From Streptomyces sp. MMG1533 (GTDB taxonomy: Bacteria > Actinomycetota > Actinomycetes > Streptomycetales > Streptomycetaceae), in NCBI RefSeq assembly GCF_001279775.1, contig NZ_LGDG01000009.1, positions 1 through 25,256 on the forward strand: DNA of 25,256 nucleotides. The letters are read 5' to 3'. Of this stretch, positions 1-8,166 are shown piece after piece (within the stretch, counting starts at the first letter, position 1; the number at the start of each line of letters is the position of its first letter). The notes beneath the pieces are model-generated. The model worked only from the letters and a program-made list of their open reading frames with translations. It ran no database searches and was not told the origin of the DNA. A program made the position numbers and the translations under genes.

Positions 1-1197
1 CTCGGCGATCAGGCCGTCCATGTCGGCGTCGAAGGCGATCGGGTAGATGTCCTGGTACTTCTTCGGCGGGTTCTCCGCGTACGCGATCGTGCCGTCCGGC
101 CGGTGGTGGAACCACTCCGGATGCTTCTGCACCCACGGATGGTCGGGCGAGCACTGCAACGCGAAGTCGAGAGCGATCTCCAGGCCCAGTTCACGGGCCC
201 GGCCCACGAACCGGTCGAAGTCCTCGATCGTCCCCAGATCCGGGTGGACCGCGTCATGACCGCCCTCCGGGGACCCGATCGCCCAGGGCACCCCCACATC
301 CTCCGGCCCGGGGGAGAGGGTGTTGTTGCGGCCCTTGCGGAAGGTCTGGCCGATCGGATGGATCGGCGGCAGATACACGACGTCGAAGCCCATGGCCGCG
401 ATCGCCGGAAGCCTTTTGGCCGCGGTGCGGAAGGTGCCGTGCGGCTGCTCGGGCGTGCCTTCGGAGCGTGGGAAGAACTCGTACCAGGAGCCGTACAACG
501 CCCGCTCCCGCTCCACCAGCAACGGCAGCGTCTCCGACGCCGTCACCAGCTCCCGCAGCGGATACCGGGCGAGGACCGCGTCCACCTCCGGCGTCAACGC
601 GGCGGCCAGTCGGGCCGCCGCGGGGCGGGTCTCGTCGCGCAGGGCGGCGACGGCGGCGCGGAGGACCTGCCGTTTGCCCTTCTTGGGGACGTCGGCGGCT
701 GCCCGCTCGTACAGCCGGGCGCCCTCCTCCAGGACGAGTTCCGTGTCCATGCCCGCGGGGATCTTGATCTGGGCGTGGTGCCGCCAGGTGGTGACGGGAT
801 CGCCCCACGCCTGAACGGTGTACGTCCAGCGGCCGGGCGCGTCGGCGCTGACGGTGGCGCCCCAGCGGTCGGTGCCGGGGGCCAGTTCGCGCATCGGCGT
901 CCAGGGGCCGGGACGGCCTTCCGGATCCGTCAGGACGACGTTGGCGGCGACGGCGTCGTGCCCCTCGCGGAAGACGGTGGCCGAGATCTCGAAGGTCTCG
1001 CCGGTGACGGCCTTGGCGGGCCTGCGTCCGTGCTGGACGACCGGGCGGACGTCGAGGACGGGTATGCGTCCGATACCGGCGACGGCGTCGCCCGCGGAGG
1101 GTGGCTCCGGGGCCGGCGGACCGTCGTCGACCGGGCGCACGGGTACTGCCTCTGTGCTCGGTGTCGGGGGTGCTGACGAGTGGTGCGTGGCGGGCAT
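1..1197 (-). CDS. glgE: GlgE, alpha-1,4-glucan:maltose-1-phosphate maltosyltransferase (N-terminal 399 codons; C-terminus beyond left edge)
   Basis: GlgE (GH13_3) transfers maltosyl units from alpha-maltose-1-phosphate to the non-reducing end of alpha-1,4-glucans, in the cytoplasm, as the last step of the TreS-Pep2-GlgE route. Visible are the N-terminal beta-sandwich (about residues 44-150, starting GRIPVLDVRPVV), the helical insert (about 155-225), the YEFFPRSEG motif (239-247) and the start of the catalytic barrel (GFDVVYLPPIHPIG, 270-283; LDFALQCSPDHPW, 343-355). The catalytic Asp and Glu lie beyond the left edge. The start is ATG with AGGAG about 6 nt upstream. Residues 9-42 form a Pro/Ala-rich stretch that seems longer than in the S. 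coelicolor enzyme as I remember it. The gene is read leftwards, away from the S8 protease and glgP. The family call is very secure because long conserved blocks are recognisable. Confidence 0.97.
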   Translation of the reverse strand, partial: MPATHHSSAPPTPSTEAVPVRPVDDGPPAPEPPSAGDAVAGIGRIPVLDVRPVVQHGRRPAKAVTGETFEISATVFREGHDAVAANVVLTDPEGRPGPWTPMRELAPGTDRWGATVSADAPGRWTYTVQAWGDPVTTWRHHAQIKIPAGMDTELVLEEGARLYERAAADVPKKGKRQVLRAAVAALRDETRPAAARLAAALTPEVDAVLARYPLRELVTASETLPLLVERERALYGSWYEFFPRSEGTPEQPHGTFRTAAKRLPAIAAMGFDVVYLPPIHPIGQTFRKGRNNTLSPGPEDVGVPWAIGSPEGGHDAVHPDLGTIEDFDRFVGRARELGLEIALDFALQCSPDHPWVQKHPEWFHHRPDGTIAYAENPPKKYQDIYPIAFDADMDGLIAE

Positions 1198-1303
1198 GAC
1201 CGCTCCTGTCCGCGTCAACGTGGGTGGGCGGATGGATGTGGGGAGGTGGGTCCTGCGTGGTGTCCCTAGGGTCTTGCTGAGGGGCGTACCGGAGGAGCCT
1301 TCC

Positions 1304-1318
1304 CACCCTATTCGGGTG
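1304..1318. promoter_or_regulatory. Small dyad upstream of glgE (possible operator)
   Basis: CACCC-TATTC-GGGTG is a perfect 5-bp dyad about 107 bp upstream of the glgE start. It lies in the only non-coding stretch able to hold the glgE promoter (1198-1368). A TTAACA-like hexamer lies a little further upstream on the minus strand, but I could not place a convincing -10 at normal spacing. The role is inferred from position only. Confidence 0.2.
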
Positions 1319-1368
1319 AGCAATCCGGCACTTTGTTAACTACTCACGCGTATGTCTACACACAAGAG

Positions 1369-1395
1369 CGGCCCCGTTCAGGCCGAACGGGGCCG
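1369..1395 (-). terminator. Terminator hairpin after the S8 protease gene
   Basis: An 11-bp perfect inverted repeat (CGGCCCCGTTC / GAACGGGGCCG) with a 5-nt loop begins 20 nt past the S8 protease stop codon. On the minus strand it is followed by CTCTTGTGTG, a weak T-rich tract. It separates the protease from glgE. Confidence 0.8.
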
Positions 1396-1415
1396 GTGCG
1401 GGAGTCAGCCCCCGG

Positions 1416-2615
1416 TCAGCGCGGTACCTGGAGAAGTTTGTTCGGTGATCCCAGGCCCCGACCGGAGACCTTTCCGGCTGCCCCCAGGTCGACAAGTGCC
1501 TTGCCGACCTGCGCCGGTGTGGCCTTTCGGTGGTCCGCGAGATAGAGCGCGGCCGTGCCCGCCGCGTGCGGTGACGCCATCGACGTACCGGAATAGGTGG
1601 CGGTGGCGGTGTTGCTCGCGATGGACGCCGAGGTGATCGACACACCTGGCGCGAACAGGTCCAGGGCAGAGCCGTAGTTGGAGAAGCTCGCCCTGGCGTC
1701 CTTCTTGTCACTCGCGCCGACCGTGATCGCCTGCCCCACGTCCGCGGGGGAGTAGAGCGAGGCCGGCAGGCCGTCGTTGCCCGCGGCGACCGTGTAGGTC
1801 ACGCCGGACGCGACGGACTTGCGTACGGCCGCGTCCAGCTGGGCGTTGTGATAGCCGCCCAGGCTGAGGTTGGCGACCGCGGGTTTCCTCGCGTTCCTGG
1901 TGACCCAGTCGATACCGGCGATGACCTGGGCGGTGGTGCCCGCGCCCGCGTTGTCGAGGACGCGTACGGCGACCACCTTGGCCTTCTTGGCCACGCCGTA
2001 CCTGGTGCCGGCGACCGTGCCGGCGACATGGGTGCCGTGGCCGTTGCCGTCGCCCGCGCTCTTGTCGCCGCCGACGAAGTCCCAGCCGTAGCTCGCCCGG
2101 CCGCCGAAGTCGGTGTGGCCGATCCGGATGCCGGTGTCGATCACGTAGACCGTGACGCCCGCCCCCGCGGACTCCGGCCAGGTGTAACTCTTGTTCAGTG
2201 GCAGGCTCGGCTGGTCGATGCGGTCCAGGCCCCAGGACGGCGGGTTCTTCTGGACGTGGTCCACGGTCACCCGGGTGTCCTGGACGACCGAGGCGACGTG
2301 CGGGTCGGCCGCGAGCAGCTTGGCCTGTCTCTCGTTGGCCCTGACGGCGTAGCCGTTCATGACCGTGCCGTATGTATGGCTGATTTGCGCCCCGTACTTC
2401 TCGGCCAGCTCCTTTCCGGCCGCCGACGGGGCCTTCGTGCCCCCCTCGAGTGTCACCAGGTAACTTCCGCCGACGGAGCCGGGTTGTCCGGCGCCGAGTA
2501 TCCGCCCCTCCGGTACGGCGTGCGCGGGCAGGGTGATGGCCGAAAGCGCCGCGGCACAGGTCACCGCGGTCAGGCCCCCCGCCCGGCGCAGACGCCGTGT
2601 TCGCGTCCGTGCCAT
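1416..2615 (-). CDS. Secreted subtilisin-like serine protease (peptidase S8 with I9 propeptide)
   Basis: This 399-residue preproenzyme hydrolyses extracellular proteins. A signal peptide covers about residues 1-32 (Arg-rich start, hydrophobic core GGLTAVTCAAALSAITL, AHA cleavage site). The inhibitor I9 propeptide spans about 50-120 (SYLVTLEGG to RVTVDHVQ), and the S8 domain runs from about 125 to the end. The catalytic triad is intact: Asp160 (YVIDTGI), His193 (NGHGTHVAGT) and Ser345 (GTSMASPH), with oxyanion Asn280 (AAGND). There is no C-terminal extension, so it resembles the short proteinase K/aqualysin-type enzymes of Streptomyces. I chose the ATG at 2615 because GGAGG lies about 12 nt upstream; an in-frame TTG at 2636 sits on the Shine-Dalgarno itself. 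It is transcribed alone, with its own terminator, between glgE and glgP. Confidence 0.95.
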   Translation of the reverse strand: MARTRTRRLRRAGGLTAVTCAAALSAITLPAHAVPEGRILGAGQPGSVGGSYLVTLEGGTKAPSAAGKELAEKYGAQISHTYGTVMNGYAVRANERQAKLLAADPHVASVVQDTRVTVDHVQKNPPSWGLDRIDQPSLPLNKSYTWPESAGAGVTVYVIDTGIRIGHTDFGGRASYGWDFVGGDKSAGDGNGHGTHVAGTVAGTRYGVAKKAKVVAVRVLDNAGAGTTAQVIAGIDWVTRNARKPAVANLSLGGYHNAQLDAAVRKSVASGVTYTVAAGNDGLPASLYSPADVGQAITVGASDKKDARASFSNYGSALDLFAPGVSITSASIASNTATATYSGTSMASPHAAGTAALYLADHRKATPAQVGKALVDLGAAGKVSGRGLGSPNKLLQVPR

Positions 2616-2854
2616 GGCTTTGTACCCCCTCCTCAACTCGGCGTACGACAGCCGGGGTCACCGCGTGCGCGGCTTCTCGGGCCGGTACGCCACTTGGCAG
2701 CCTGTCGTGCGGTGTGAAGTACGACAAGGGCGCCTACGGGGGCGGAATCGGCCAAATCGGATCAGTGGTCATCGAGTGCGGCCGGAAGGGGGGCTCGCGA
2801 GAAGGCGCCGTGGTTACGAAGGGCCTGTCCCCGATACCTTCGAAGCTGACGACG

Positions 2855-2876
2855 GGACGCACACCGACGTGCGTCC
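2855..2876 (+). promoter_or_regulatory. Hairpin in the glgP leader
   Basis: GGACGCAC-ACCGAC-GTGCGTCC is a perfect 8-bp stem with a 6-nt loop, followed by TCTTCCTC. It ends 28 nt before the glgP start codon. A second weaker stem (CGAAGG ... CCTTCG, about 2817-2842) lies just upstream. It may be an attenuator-like or mRNA-stabilising element. No test is possible from sequence alone. The rest of 2616-2904 holds the divergent protease/glgP promoters, which I cannot place precisely. Confidence 0.35.
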
Positions 2877-2904
2877 TCTTCCTCACGCTCGCTTGAGGTG
2901 GAAT

Positions 2905-5523
2905 GTGAAGGCGATCCGTCGATTCACCGTCCGACCCGTGCTCCCCGACCCCCTCCGGCCGCTGAGTGATCTCGCGCGCAATCTGCGCTGGTCCTGGCAT
3001 GCGGAGACCCGCGATCTCTTCCAGTCCGTCGATCCCGAGCGCTGGGCCGCCTCGGGCGGTGACCCCGTACGGCTGCTCGGCAGTGTGCCCCCCGCGCGGC
3101 TCGCCGAACTGGCCGAGGACCGCCGGTTCCTGCGCCGGCTCACCGCGGCCGCCGACGACCTGAACGACTACGTGACCGGCGCCCGCTGGTACCAGGCCCA
3201 GACGTCCGCACTCCCCTTGGCCGTCGCCTACTTCTCGCCCGAGTTCGGCATCACGGCGGCCCTGCCCCAGTACTCCGGCGGCCTCGGCATCCTCGCCGGC
3301 GACCATCTGAAGGCGGCCAGTGACCTCGGCGTTCCGCTGATCGGTGTCGGGCTGCTCTACCGGCACGGCTACTTCCGCCAGTCCCTGTCCCGGGACGGCT
3401 GGCAGCAGGAGCACTATCCGGTGCTCGACCCGAACGAGCTGCCGGTGGCCCTGCTCAAGGAACCCGACGGCACCCCGGCCCAGGTCTCCCTGGCCCTGCC
3501 CGGCGGCAAGCGGCTGCACGCCCGGATCTGGCTGGCCCAGGTCGGCCGGGTGCCGCTGCTGATGCTCGACTCGGACGTCGAGGAGAACGACCTCGGCGAA
3601 CGCGGGGTGACCGACCGGCTCTACGGCGGCGGCAGCGAACACCGGCTGTTGCAGGAGATGCTCCTCGGCATAGGAGGAGTCAGGGCGCTGCGGACGTACT
3701 GCCGGCTCACCGGCCACGCCGAACCCGAGGTCTTCCACACCAACGAGGGCCACGCGGGCTTCCTCGGCCTGGAGCGGATCGCCGAACTGTGCGCGGAGGG
3801 GCTGGACTTCGACTCCGCCCTCGAAGCGGTCCGGGCCGGGACCGTCTTCACCACGCACACCCCCGTCCCGGCCGGCATCGACCGCTTCGACCGCGAACTG
3901 GTCGCCCACCACTTCGGCCCCGACGCCGAACTCCCGCGCATCGACGTCGGACGCGTCCTGCAACTGGGCATGGAGACCTACCCCGGCGGCGAACCCAACC
4001 TCTTCAACATGGCCGTGATGGGCCTGCGCCTCGCCCAGCGCGCCAACGGAGTCTCCCTGCTGCACGGCAAAGTCAGCCGGGAGATGTTCTCCGGACTCTG
4101 GCCGGAATTCGACGCCGAGGAGGTGCCGATCACCTCTGTGACCAACGGGGTGCACGCCCCTACCTGGGTCGCCCCCGAGGTCTTCCGGCTGGGCGCCCGG
4201 CAGATCGGCGCGCAGCGCACCGAGGACGCCATGACCGTCGGCGGCTCGGACCGCTGGGACGCGGTCGCCGACATCCCCGACCAGGACATCTGGGAGCTGC
4301 GGCGCAACCTGCGCGAGCAACTGGTGACCGAGGTGCGGGAGCGGTTGCGCGCCTCCTGGCGGCAACGCGGGGCGGGCACGGCAGAGCTGGGCTGGATCGA
4401 CGGCGTGCTCGACCCCGACGTCCTCACCATCGGGTTCGCGCGGCGCGTCCCGTCGTACAAGCGCCTGACCCTGATGCTGCGCGACCGCGACCGGCTGATG
4501 GACCTGCTGCTGCACCCGGAGCGGCCGATCCAGATCGTGGTCGCGGGCAAGGCGCACCCGGCGGACGACGGCGGGAAGCGGCTGGTGCAGGAACTGGTGA
4601 GGTTCGCGGACGATCCGCGGGTGCGGCACCGGATCGTGTTCCTGCCGGATTACGGCATGGCGATGGCGCAGAAGCTCTATCCGGGCTGCGACATCTGGCT
4701 GAACAACCCGCTACGGCCGCTGGAGGCCTGTGGCACGTCCGGCATGAAGGCCGCGCTCAACGGCTGCCTCAACCTCTCCGTCCTGGACGGTTGGTGGGAC
4801 GAGTGGTTCCAGCCCGACTTCGGCTGGTCGATCCCCACCGCCGACGGGGCCGGCACCGATCCCGACCGGCGGGACGACATAGAGGCCGACGCGCTCTACG
4901 ACCTGCTCGAACAGCGGGTCACCCCGCGCTTCTACGAGCGCGGGCAGGGCGGGCTGCCCGACCGCTGGATCGAGATGGTCCGCCAGACCCTCACCCTGCT
5001 CGGCCCGAAGGTGCTGGCCGGGCGCATGGTCCGCGAGTACGTGGAGCGGCTCTACGCCCCGGCCGCCCACGCCCACCGCACGATGGACCCCGACGCCGCC
5101 CGCGAACTGGCGGAGTGGAAGTCCCGGCTCCGCTCGGCCTGGCACGGGGTGACCGTCGACCACGTCGAGACGACCACCGCCATCGCCACCGCCGAACTCG
5201 GCACGACCCTCGGGCTGAGGGTGCGCGTCGGCCTCGGCGGGCTCGCCCCCGAGGACGTCGAGGTGCAGGCGGTCTCCGGCCGGGTGGACGGGGAGGACCG
5301 CATCACCGACGCCACGACCGTCCCGCTGAAACCGGCGGGCGGGCCGGATCCGGAGGGTCGCTGGGTGTACGAGGGCCCGCTGTCCCTGGACCGCACCGGG
5401 CCCTACGGCTACACGGTCCGCATCCTCCCCGCGCACCGGCTGCTGGCGTCCGGTGCGGAGCCGGGGCTGGTGGCGCTGCCGTCGGAGGACGTGGTGGAGG
5501 CGGCGGGGGTGCTGATGAGGTGA
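2905..5523 (+). CDS. glgP: Glycogen (alpha-glucan) phosphorylase, actinobacterial type with DUF3417 domain
   Basis: This 872-residue GT35 enzyme uses phosphate to release glucose-1-phosphate from alpha-1,4-glucan ends in the cytoplasm. The N-terminal DUF3417 domain (about 1-115, containing LSDLARNLRWSWH) marks the long actinobacterial form. The phosphorylase core follows: YFSPEFGI, NEGHAGF (280-286), THTPVPAGIDRF, GFARRVPSYKR (510-520, phosphate contacts) and EACGTSGMKAALNG with Lys615 as the pyridoxal-phosphate Schiff-base lysine. The start is GTG with GAGG 6 nt upstream (GAGGTGGAATGTG). A longer in-frame extension upstream lacks a ribosome site and runs antisense into the protease gene, so I rejected it. 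The product degrades the polymer made by the GlgE pathway and leaves limit dextrins for GlgX. Confidence 0.97.
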   Translation: MKAIRRFTVRPVLPDPLRPLSDLARNLRWSWHAETRDLFQSVDPERWAASGGDPVRLLGSVPPARLAELAEDRRFLRRLTAAADDLNDYVTGARWYQAQTSALPLAVAYFSPEFGITAALPQYSGGLGILAGDHLKAASDLGVPLIGVGLLYRHGYFRQSLSRDGWQQEHYPVLDPNELPVALLKEPDGTPAQVSLALPGGKRLHARIWLAQVGRVPLLMLDSDVEENDLGERGVTDRLYGGGSEHRLLQEMLLGIGGVRALRTYCRLTGHAEPEVFHTNEGHAGFLGLERIAELCAEGLDFDSALEAVRAGTVFTTHTPVPAGIDRFDRELVAHHFGPDAELPRIDVGRVLQLGMETYPGGEPNLFNMAVMGLRLAQRANGVSLLHGKVSREMFSGLWPEFDAEEVPITSVTNGVHAPTWVAPEVFRLGARQIGAQRTEDAMTVGGSDRWDAVADIPDQDIWELRRNLREQLVTEVRERLRASWRQRGAGTAELGWIDGVLDPDVLTIGFARRVPSYKRLTLMLRDRDRLMDLLLHPERPIQIVVAGKAHPADDGGKRLVQELVRFADDPRVRHRIVFLPDYGMAMAQKLYPGCDIWLNNPLRPLEACGTSGMKAALNGCLNLSVLDGWWDEWFQPDFGWSIPTADGAGTDPDRRDDIEADALYDLLEQRVTPRFYERGQGGLPDRWIEMVRQTLTLLGPKVLAGRMVREYVERLYAPAAHAHRTMDPDAARELAEWKSRLRSAWHGVTVDHVETTTAIATAELGTTLGLRVRVGLGGLAPEDVEVQAVSGRVDGEDRITDATTVPLKPAGGPDPEGRWVYEGPLSLDRTGPYGYTVRILPAHRLLASGAEPGLVALPSEDVVEAAGVLMR

Positions 5524-5594
5524 GGCGGCGGGGTGCCGGGGTGGTGCGGCGGCGGTGCTGGTGCGGTGAGGCGGCGGGGTGCTGGTGCGGTGAG
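5519..5594. repeat. Short imperfect direct repeats at the glgP/DUF1990 convergence
   Basis: GGTGAGGCGGCGGGGTGC occurs at 5519-5536 and 5565-5582, and GGTGCTGGTGCGGTGAG at 5554-5570 and 5578-5594. Together they give a low-complexity G-rich tract between the convergent stop codons. No clear hairpin terminator is visible here. Confidence 0.7.
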
Positions 5595-5599
5595 CCGGC

Positions 5600-6118
5600 T
5601 CAGATCTCCTCGACCGGCGCGCACAGCCTCCGCAGCACCGCCCCGCACCGCCGGGCGTACGCGTGCTGCAACCCCCGGGTCGCCGGGCCGCCCGCGCGGG
5701 CGTACCACTTGGCGCTCCGGCTGAACGCGGAGATCGTCAGCCAGACCGTGCCGTCGCCGGTGCGGTCCACGACGAAGGACTCCTCGCCGCACTCCGGGTG
5801 GCCGGGCAGCGTGCCGTACGCCCAGCCGGTGCGGCGGGGTTCCTCGACCGTCCAGACCACGCGGCATGGAGCCTTGATCAGTCCGGCGAGGGTGACGGTG
5901 ACGTCGACCTCGGGGGCGGCGCGTTCCGCGCTCGCGTCTATGCCGACGCCCAGCTCGCGGTGCATCTCCCAGGTGAGGACCGCCTCGCAGGCCCTGCGGA
6001 AGACCTCCTCGCCCTCACCGATGCGCGTGCGCACGTGCATGGGGTGGAAGCCGGGCGGGCAGAAGCCGTGCTGCCGGGTGGCGCCGACATCGTCGTACGT
6101 GAAGTCCGTCAAGGGCAT
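5600..6118 (-). CDS. DUF1990 family protein
   Basis: This is a 172-residue cytoplasmic protein of the DUF1990 (UPF0548) family, whose biochemical role is not established. Recognisable parts are the N-terminal FTYDDVGATR, then GFHPMHVRTRIG and the C-terminal block EESFVVDRTGDGTVWLTISAFSR. The length is usual for the family. I see no signal peptide or membrane segment. I chose the ATG at 6118 because a longer reading would run into the terminator stem of the upstream metalloprotease. No Shine-Dalgarno precedes it, but TACTCT (a TAnnnT-type -10) lies 8 nt before the ATG, so the mRNA may be leaderless. It converges on glgP. No link to glycogen metabolism can be shown beyond adjacency. Confidence 0.85.
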   Translation of the reverse strand: MPLTDFTYDDVGATRQHGFCPPGFHPMHVRTRIGEGEEVFRRACEAVLTWEMHRELGVGIDASAERAAPEVDVTVTLAGLIKAPCRVVWTVEEPRRTGWAYGTLPGHPECGEESFVVDRTGDGTVWLTISAFSRSAKWYARAGGPATRGLQHAYARRCGAVLRRLCAPVEEI

Positions 6119-6132
6119 GGCACCCAAGAGTA

Positions 6133-6171
6133 GGGCGGCCCCCGGGAATGCCTTCGTCCCGGGGGCCGCCC
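6133..6171 (-). terminator. Strong terminator hairpin after the first M4 metalloprotease
   Basis: A 15-bp perfect stem (GGGCGGCCCCCGGGA / TCCCGGGGGCCGCCC) with a 9-nt loop begins 18 nt past the stop codon at 6190. No long T-tract follows, which is common in Streptomyces. It also insulates the DUF1990 gene. Confidence 0.9.
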
Positions 6172-6189
6172 ATCTCAACTGGCGAGAAG

Positions 6190-7857
6190 TCAGCTGACGT
6201 TGACCGCCGACCAGGCCGCCGCGACCGCCTTGTACTCGGTGCTGGTGGAGCCGTACAGGGCCGCCGCCGCGCTCAGGGTGCCGGTGCGGGCGCCCGCGTA
6301 CGTGGTGGTCGACGTGAAGTACTCGGTCAGCGCCTTGTACCAGATCTGGACGGCCTTGGCGCGTCCGATGCCGGTGACGGTGGAGCTGTTGTAGGTCGGG
6401 GAGTTGTAGCTGACCCCGTTGATGGTCTTGCTGCCGCTGCCCTCGCTGAGCATGTAGAAGAAGTGGTTCGCCGGGCCGGACGAGTAGTGGACGTCCAGGT
6501 TCTTCAGCGACGACGACCAGTAGTTGGCCGAACCGCCGTCCTTGCTGGGCTGGTCCATGTAGCGCAGCGGGCTGCCGTCGCCGTTGATGTCGATCTCCTC
6601 GCCGATGAGGTAGTCACCGACGTCGTTGGAGTTCGCCGCGTAGAACTCGACCGCCGTGCCGAAGATGTCGGACGTGGCCTCGTTCAGACCGCCGGACTCG
6701 CCCGAGTAGTTCAGGCCCGCAGTGTTCGAGGTGACGCCGTGCGTCATCTCGTGGCCGGCCACGTCCAGCGACGTCAGCGGGTGCGTGTTGCTCTCGCCGT
6801 CGCCGTACGTCATGCAGAAGCAGCTGTCGTCCCAGAACGCGTTGACGTACGCGTTGCCGTAGTGGACGCGGGAGTAGGCGGCCTTGCCGTCGTTCTTGAT
6901 GCCGCTGCGGCCGAACGTGCTCTTGTAGAAGTCCCAGGTCGTCTGCGCGCCGTACGCGGCGTCGACGGCCGCGGTCTGGTCGGTGGTCGAGCTGGAGGCG
7001 GCGCCGGTGCCCCACGTGTCGTCGGCGTCGGTGAACAGGGTGCCGGCGGAGGAGCTGGTGCCGTGCGCCTTGTTGTACGTCTTGTGACCGCCGCGCGAGG
7101 TGTCGTACAGCTGGTACGTCGAGCCCGACAGGTACGTGCCGAGGGTGACGGTGCCGGAGTAGAGGCTCTTGCCGGTGCCGGTCTCGATGCCCTGGTATTC
7201 GAAGAGCTTCTTGCCGGTGGCGGCGTCGGTGATGACGTGCAGCTGGTTCGGGGTGCCGTCCTCCTGGAGGCCGCCGACGACCGTCTCGTAGGCGAGGGTC
7301 GGCGTGCTGCCGTTGCCCGCCCAGATCACCTTGCGGGGCGCGGCGTCGGCCTCGGTCTTCTCCGAGCCGGCCGACTCCGCGGCGGTCAGGGCCTGCTTCT
7401 CCGCCTTGGTCGCGGCGATCGCGGGCTTGAGCGAGGCGACCTTGATGGTGGTCTTGGTCGCCTTGGTGACGCCCTGGGTCGCGCCGGCCTTCGACTCGTG
7501 GACGACCAGGTCGCCGCCGAGGACGGGCAGGCCCGCGTAGGTGCGCTCGTAGCGGGTGTGGACCGTGCCGTCGGCGTCCTTGACGACGTCTCTGACGACC
7601 AGCTTCTCCTTGGCGCCGAGGCCTATCTCCTGGGCGGTGTCGCCCGCGGCGTCCTGCTGCTGCTGGATGAGCGCGGTGCGCGCGGCCGGAGCGAGCGTGG
7701 TCGGGGCGGCGAGGGGCTTCGCGGCGCTGGTGCTGTCCACCGGGGTCTGGGCGGAGGCGCTGACGGCGGTCAGACCTGTGGTGAGCAGGGCTCCGGCGGC
7801 GACGGTGGTGGCGATGGCCAGAGTGGTGCGCTTGTGACGCGCGTAGACGGAGGACAC
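6190..7857 (-). CDS. Secreted neutral zinc metalloprotease, M4 (thermolysin) family
   Basis: This 555-residue preproenzyme is predicted to be secreted and to act on extracellular proteins. A signal peptide covers about 1-36 (RHKR, then a hydrophobic core, then ASA). The FTP/PepSY propeptide spans about 75-220 (LGAKEKLVVRDV; RYERTYAGLPVLGGDLVV). The M4 domain follows with HEMTH at 369-373 (zinc ligands His369 and His373, catalytic Glu370), the third ligand Glu393 in GGLNEATSD, and the catalytic His457 in DVHYSSGPANH. A Cys-x-Cys motif occurs in DDSCFCMTYGDG. I chose the GTG start at 7857 because GGAG lies 5 nt upstream. It ends soon after the M4 domain, unlike its neighbour, which adds a P-domain. 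The two are close paralogues. A terminator follows, and the 8087-8128 terminator lies upstream, so it is probably monocistronic. Confidence 0.96.
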   Translation of the reverse strand: MSSVYARHKRTTLAIATTVAAGALLTTGLTAVSASAQTPVDSTSAAKPLAAPTTLAPAARTALIQQQQDAAGDTAQEIGLGAKEKLVVRDVVKDADGTVHTRYERTYAGLPVLGGDLVVHESKAGATQGVTKATKTTIKVASLKPAIAATKAEKQALTAAESAGSEKTEADAAPRKVIWAGNGSTPTLAYETVVGGLQEDGTPNQLHVITDAATGKKLFEYQGIETGTGKSLYSGTVTLGTYLSGSTYQLYDTSRGGHKTYNKAHGTSSSAGTLFTDADDTWGTGAASSSTTDQTAAVDAAYGAQTTWDFYKSTFGRSGIKNDGKAAYSRVHYGNAYVNAFWDDSCFCMTYGDGESNTHPLTSLDVAGHEMTHGVTSNTAGLNYSGESGGLNEATSDIFGTAVEFYAANSNDVGDYLIGEEIDINGDGSPLRYMDQPSKDGGSANYWSSSLKNLDVHYSSGPANHFFYMLSEGSGSKTINGVSYNSPTYNSSTVTGIGRAKAVQIWYKALTEYFTSTTTYAGARTGTLSAAAALYGSTSTEYKAVAAAWSAVNVS

Positions 7858-8086
7858 ACAAGCTCCTTCATGTGGGGGAGTCCGGTCGGCCATGGGGGCG
7901 GTCGGCCGGAGTGGTTGTGAAGTTGTGCGGCGGGTGTGAGGAAGAGTGGCATTGGCGCCGCGTACATGTCATGACCCTCTGGTGATGTTGGCCGAAAAAC
8001 GACGTGCGGCTGAATATTGCGGGAATGTGAAGGGAGTTGACCTCGGCAAAAACCCAACAAGCCGTCGGCATGGAGTGGGCAAAAAG

Positions 8087-8128
8087 AGGGCGCCGCCCCG
8101 GGGAGTCGAACCACCGGGGCGGCGCCCT
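8087..8128 (-). terminator. Rho-independent terminator after the second M4 metalloprotease
   Basis: A 15-bp perfect stem (AGGGCGCCGCCCCGG / CCGGGGCGGCGCCCT) with a 12-nt loop is followed on the minus strand by TCTTTTTGCCC, an unusually good T-tract for this genome. It lies about 38 nt beyond the stop codon at 8167. The 7858-8086 stretch beyond it is the promoter region of the first metalloprotease. It is comparatively AT-rich, and I see no gene in it. Confidence 0.93.
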
Positions 8129-8166
8129 GTACGAGGAGCCTGCGGGGCCTTGTGGGCCCGTACGGT

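Noticed and set aside
103..1176. Long open frame on the plus strand opposite glgE
   Set aside because: Antisense shadow of GC-rich coding DNA. It has no recognisable domain and Arg/Gly-rich composition; the same holds for long frames opposite glgP, the M4 proteases, the ABC genes and glgX.
2713..2896. Possible 60-residue upstream reading frame ending 8 nt before glgP
   Set aside because: No Shine-Dalgarno, third-position GC clearly below neighbouring genes, no recognisable domain, and it spans the leader hairpin. Treated as non-coding leader.
8087..8128. T-arm-like string (GGTTCGACTCC on the minus strand) suggesting a tRNA fragment
   Set aside because: It lies in the loop of a perfect 15-bp terminator stem. 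No anticodon or D arm is nearby, and the flanking pairs do not form a tRNA T-stem.
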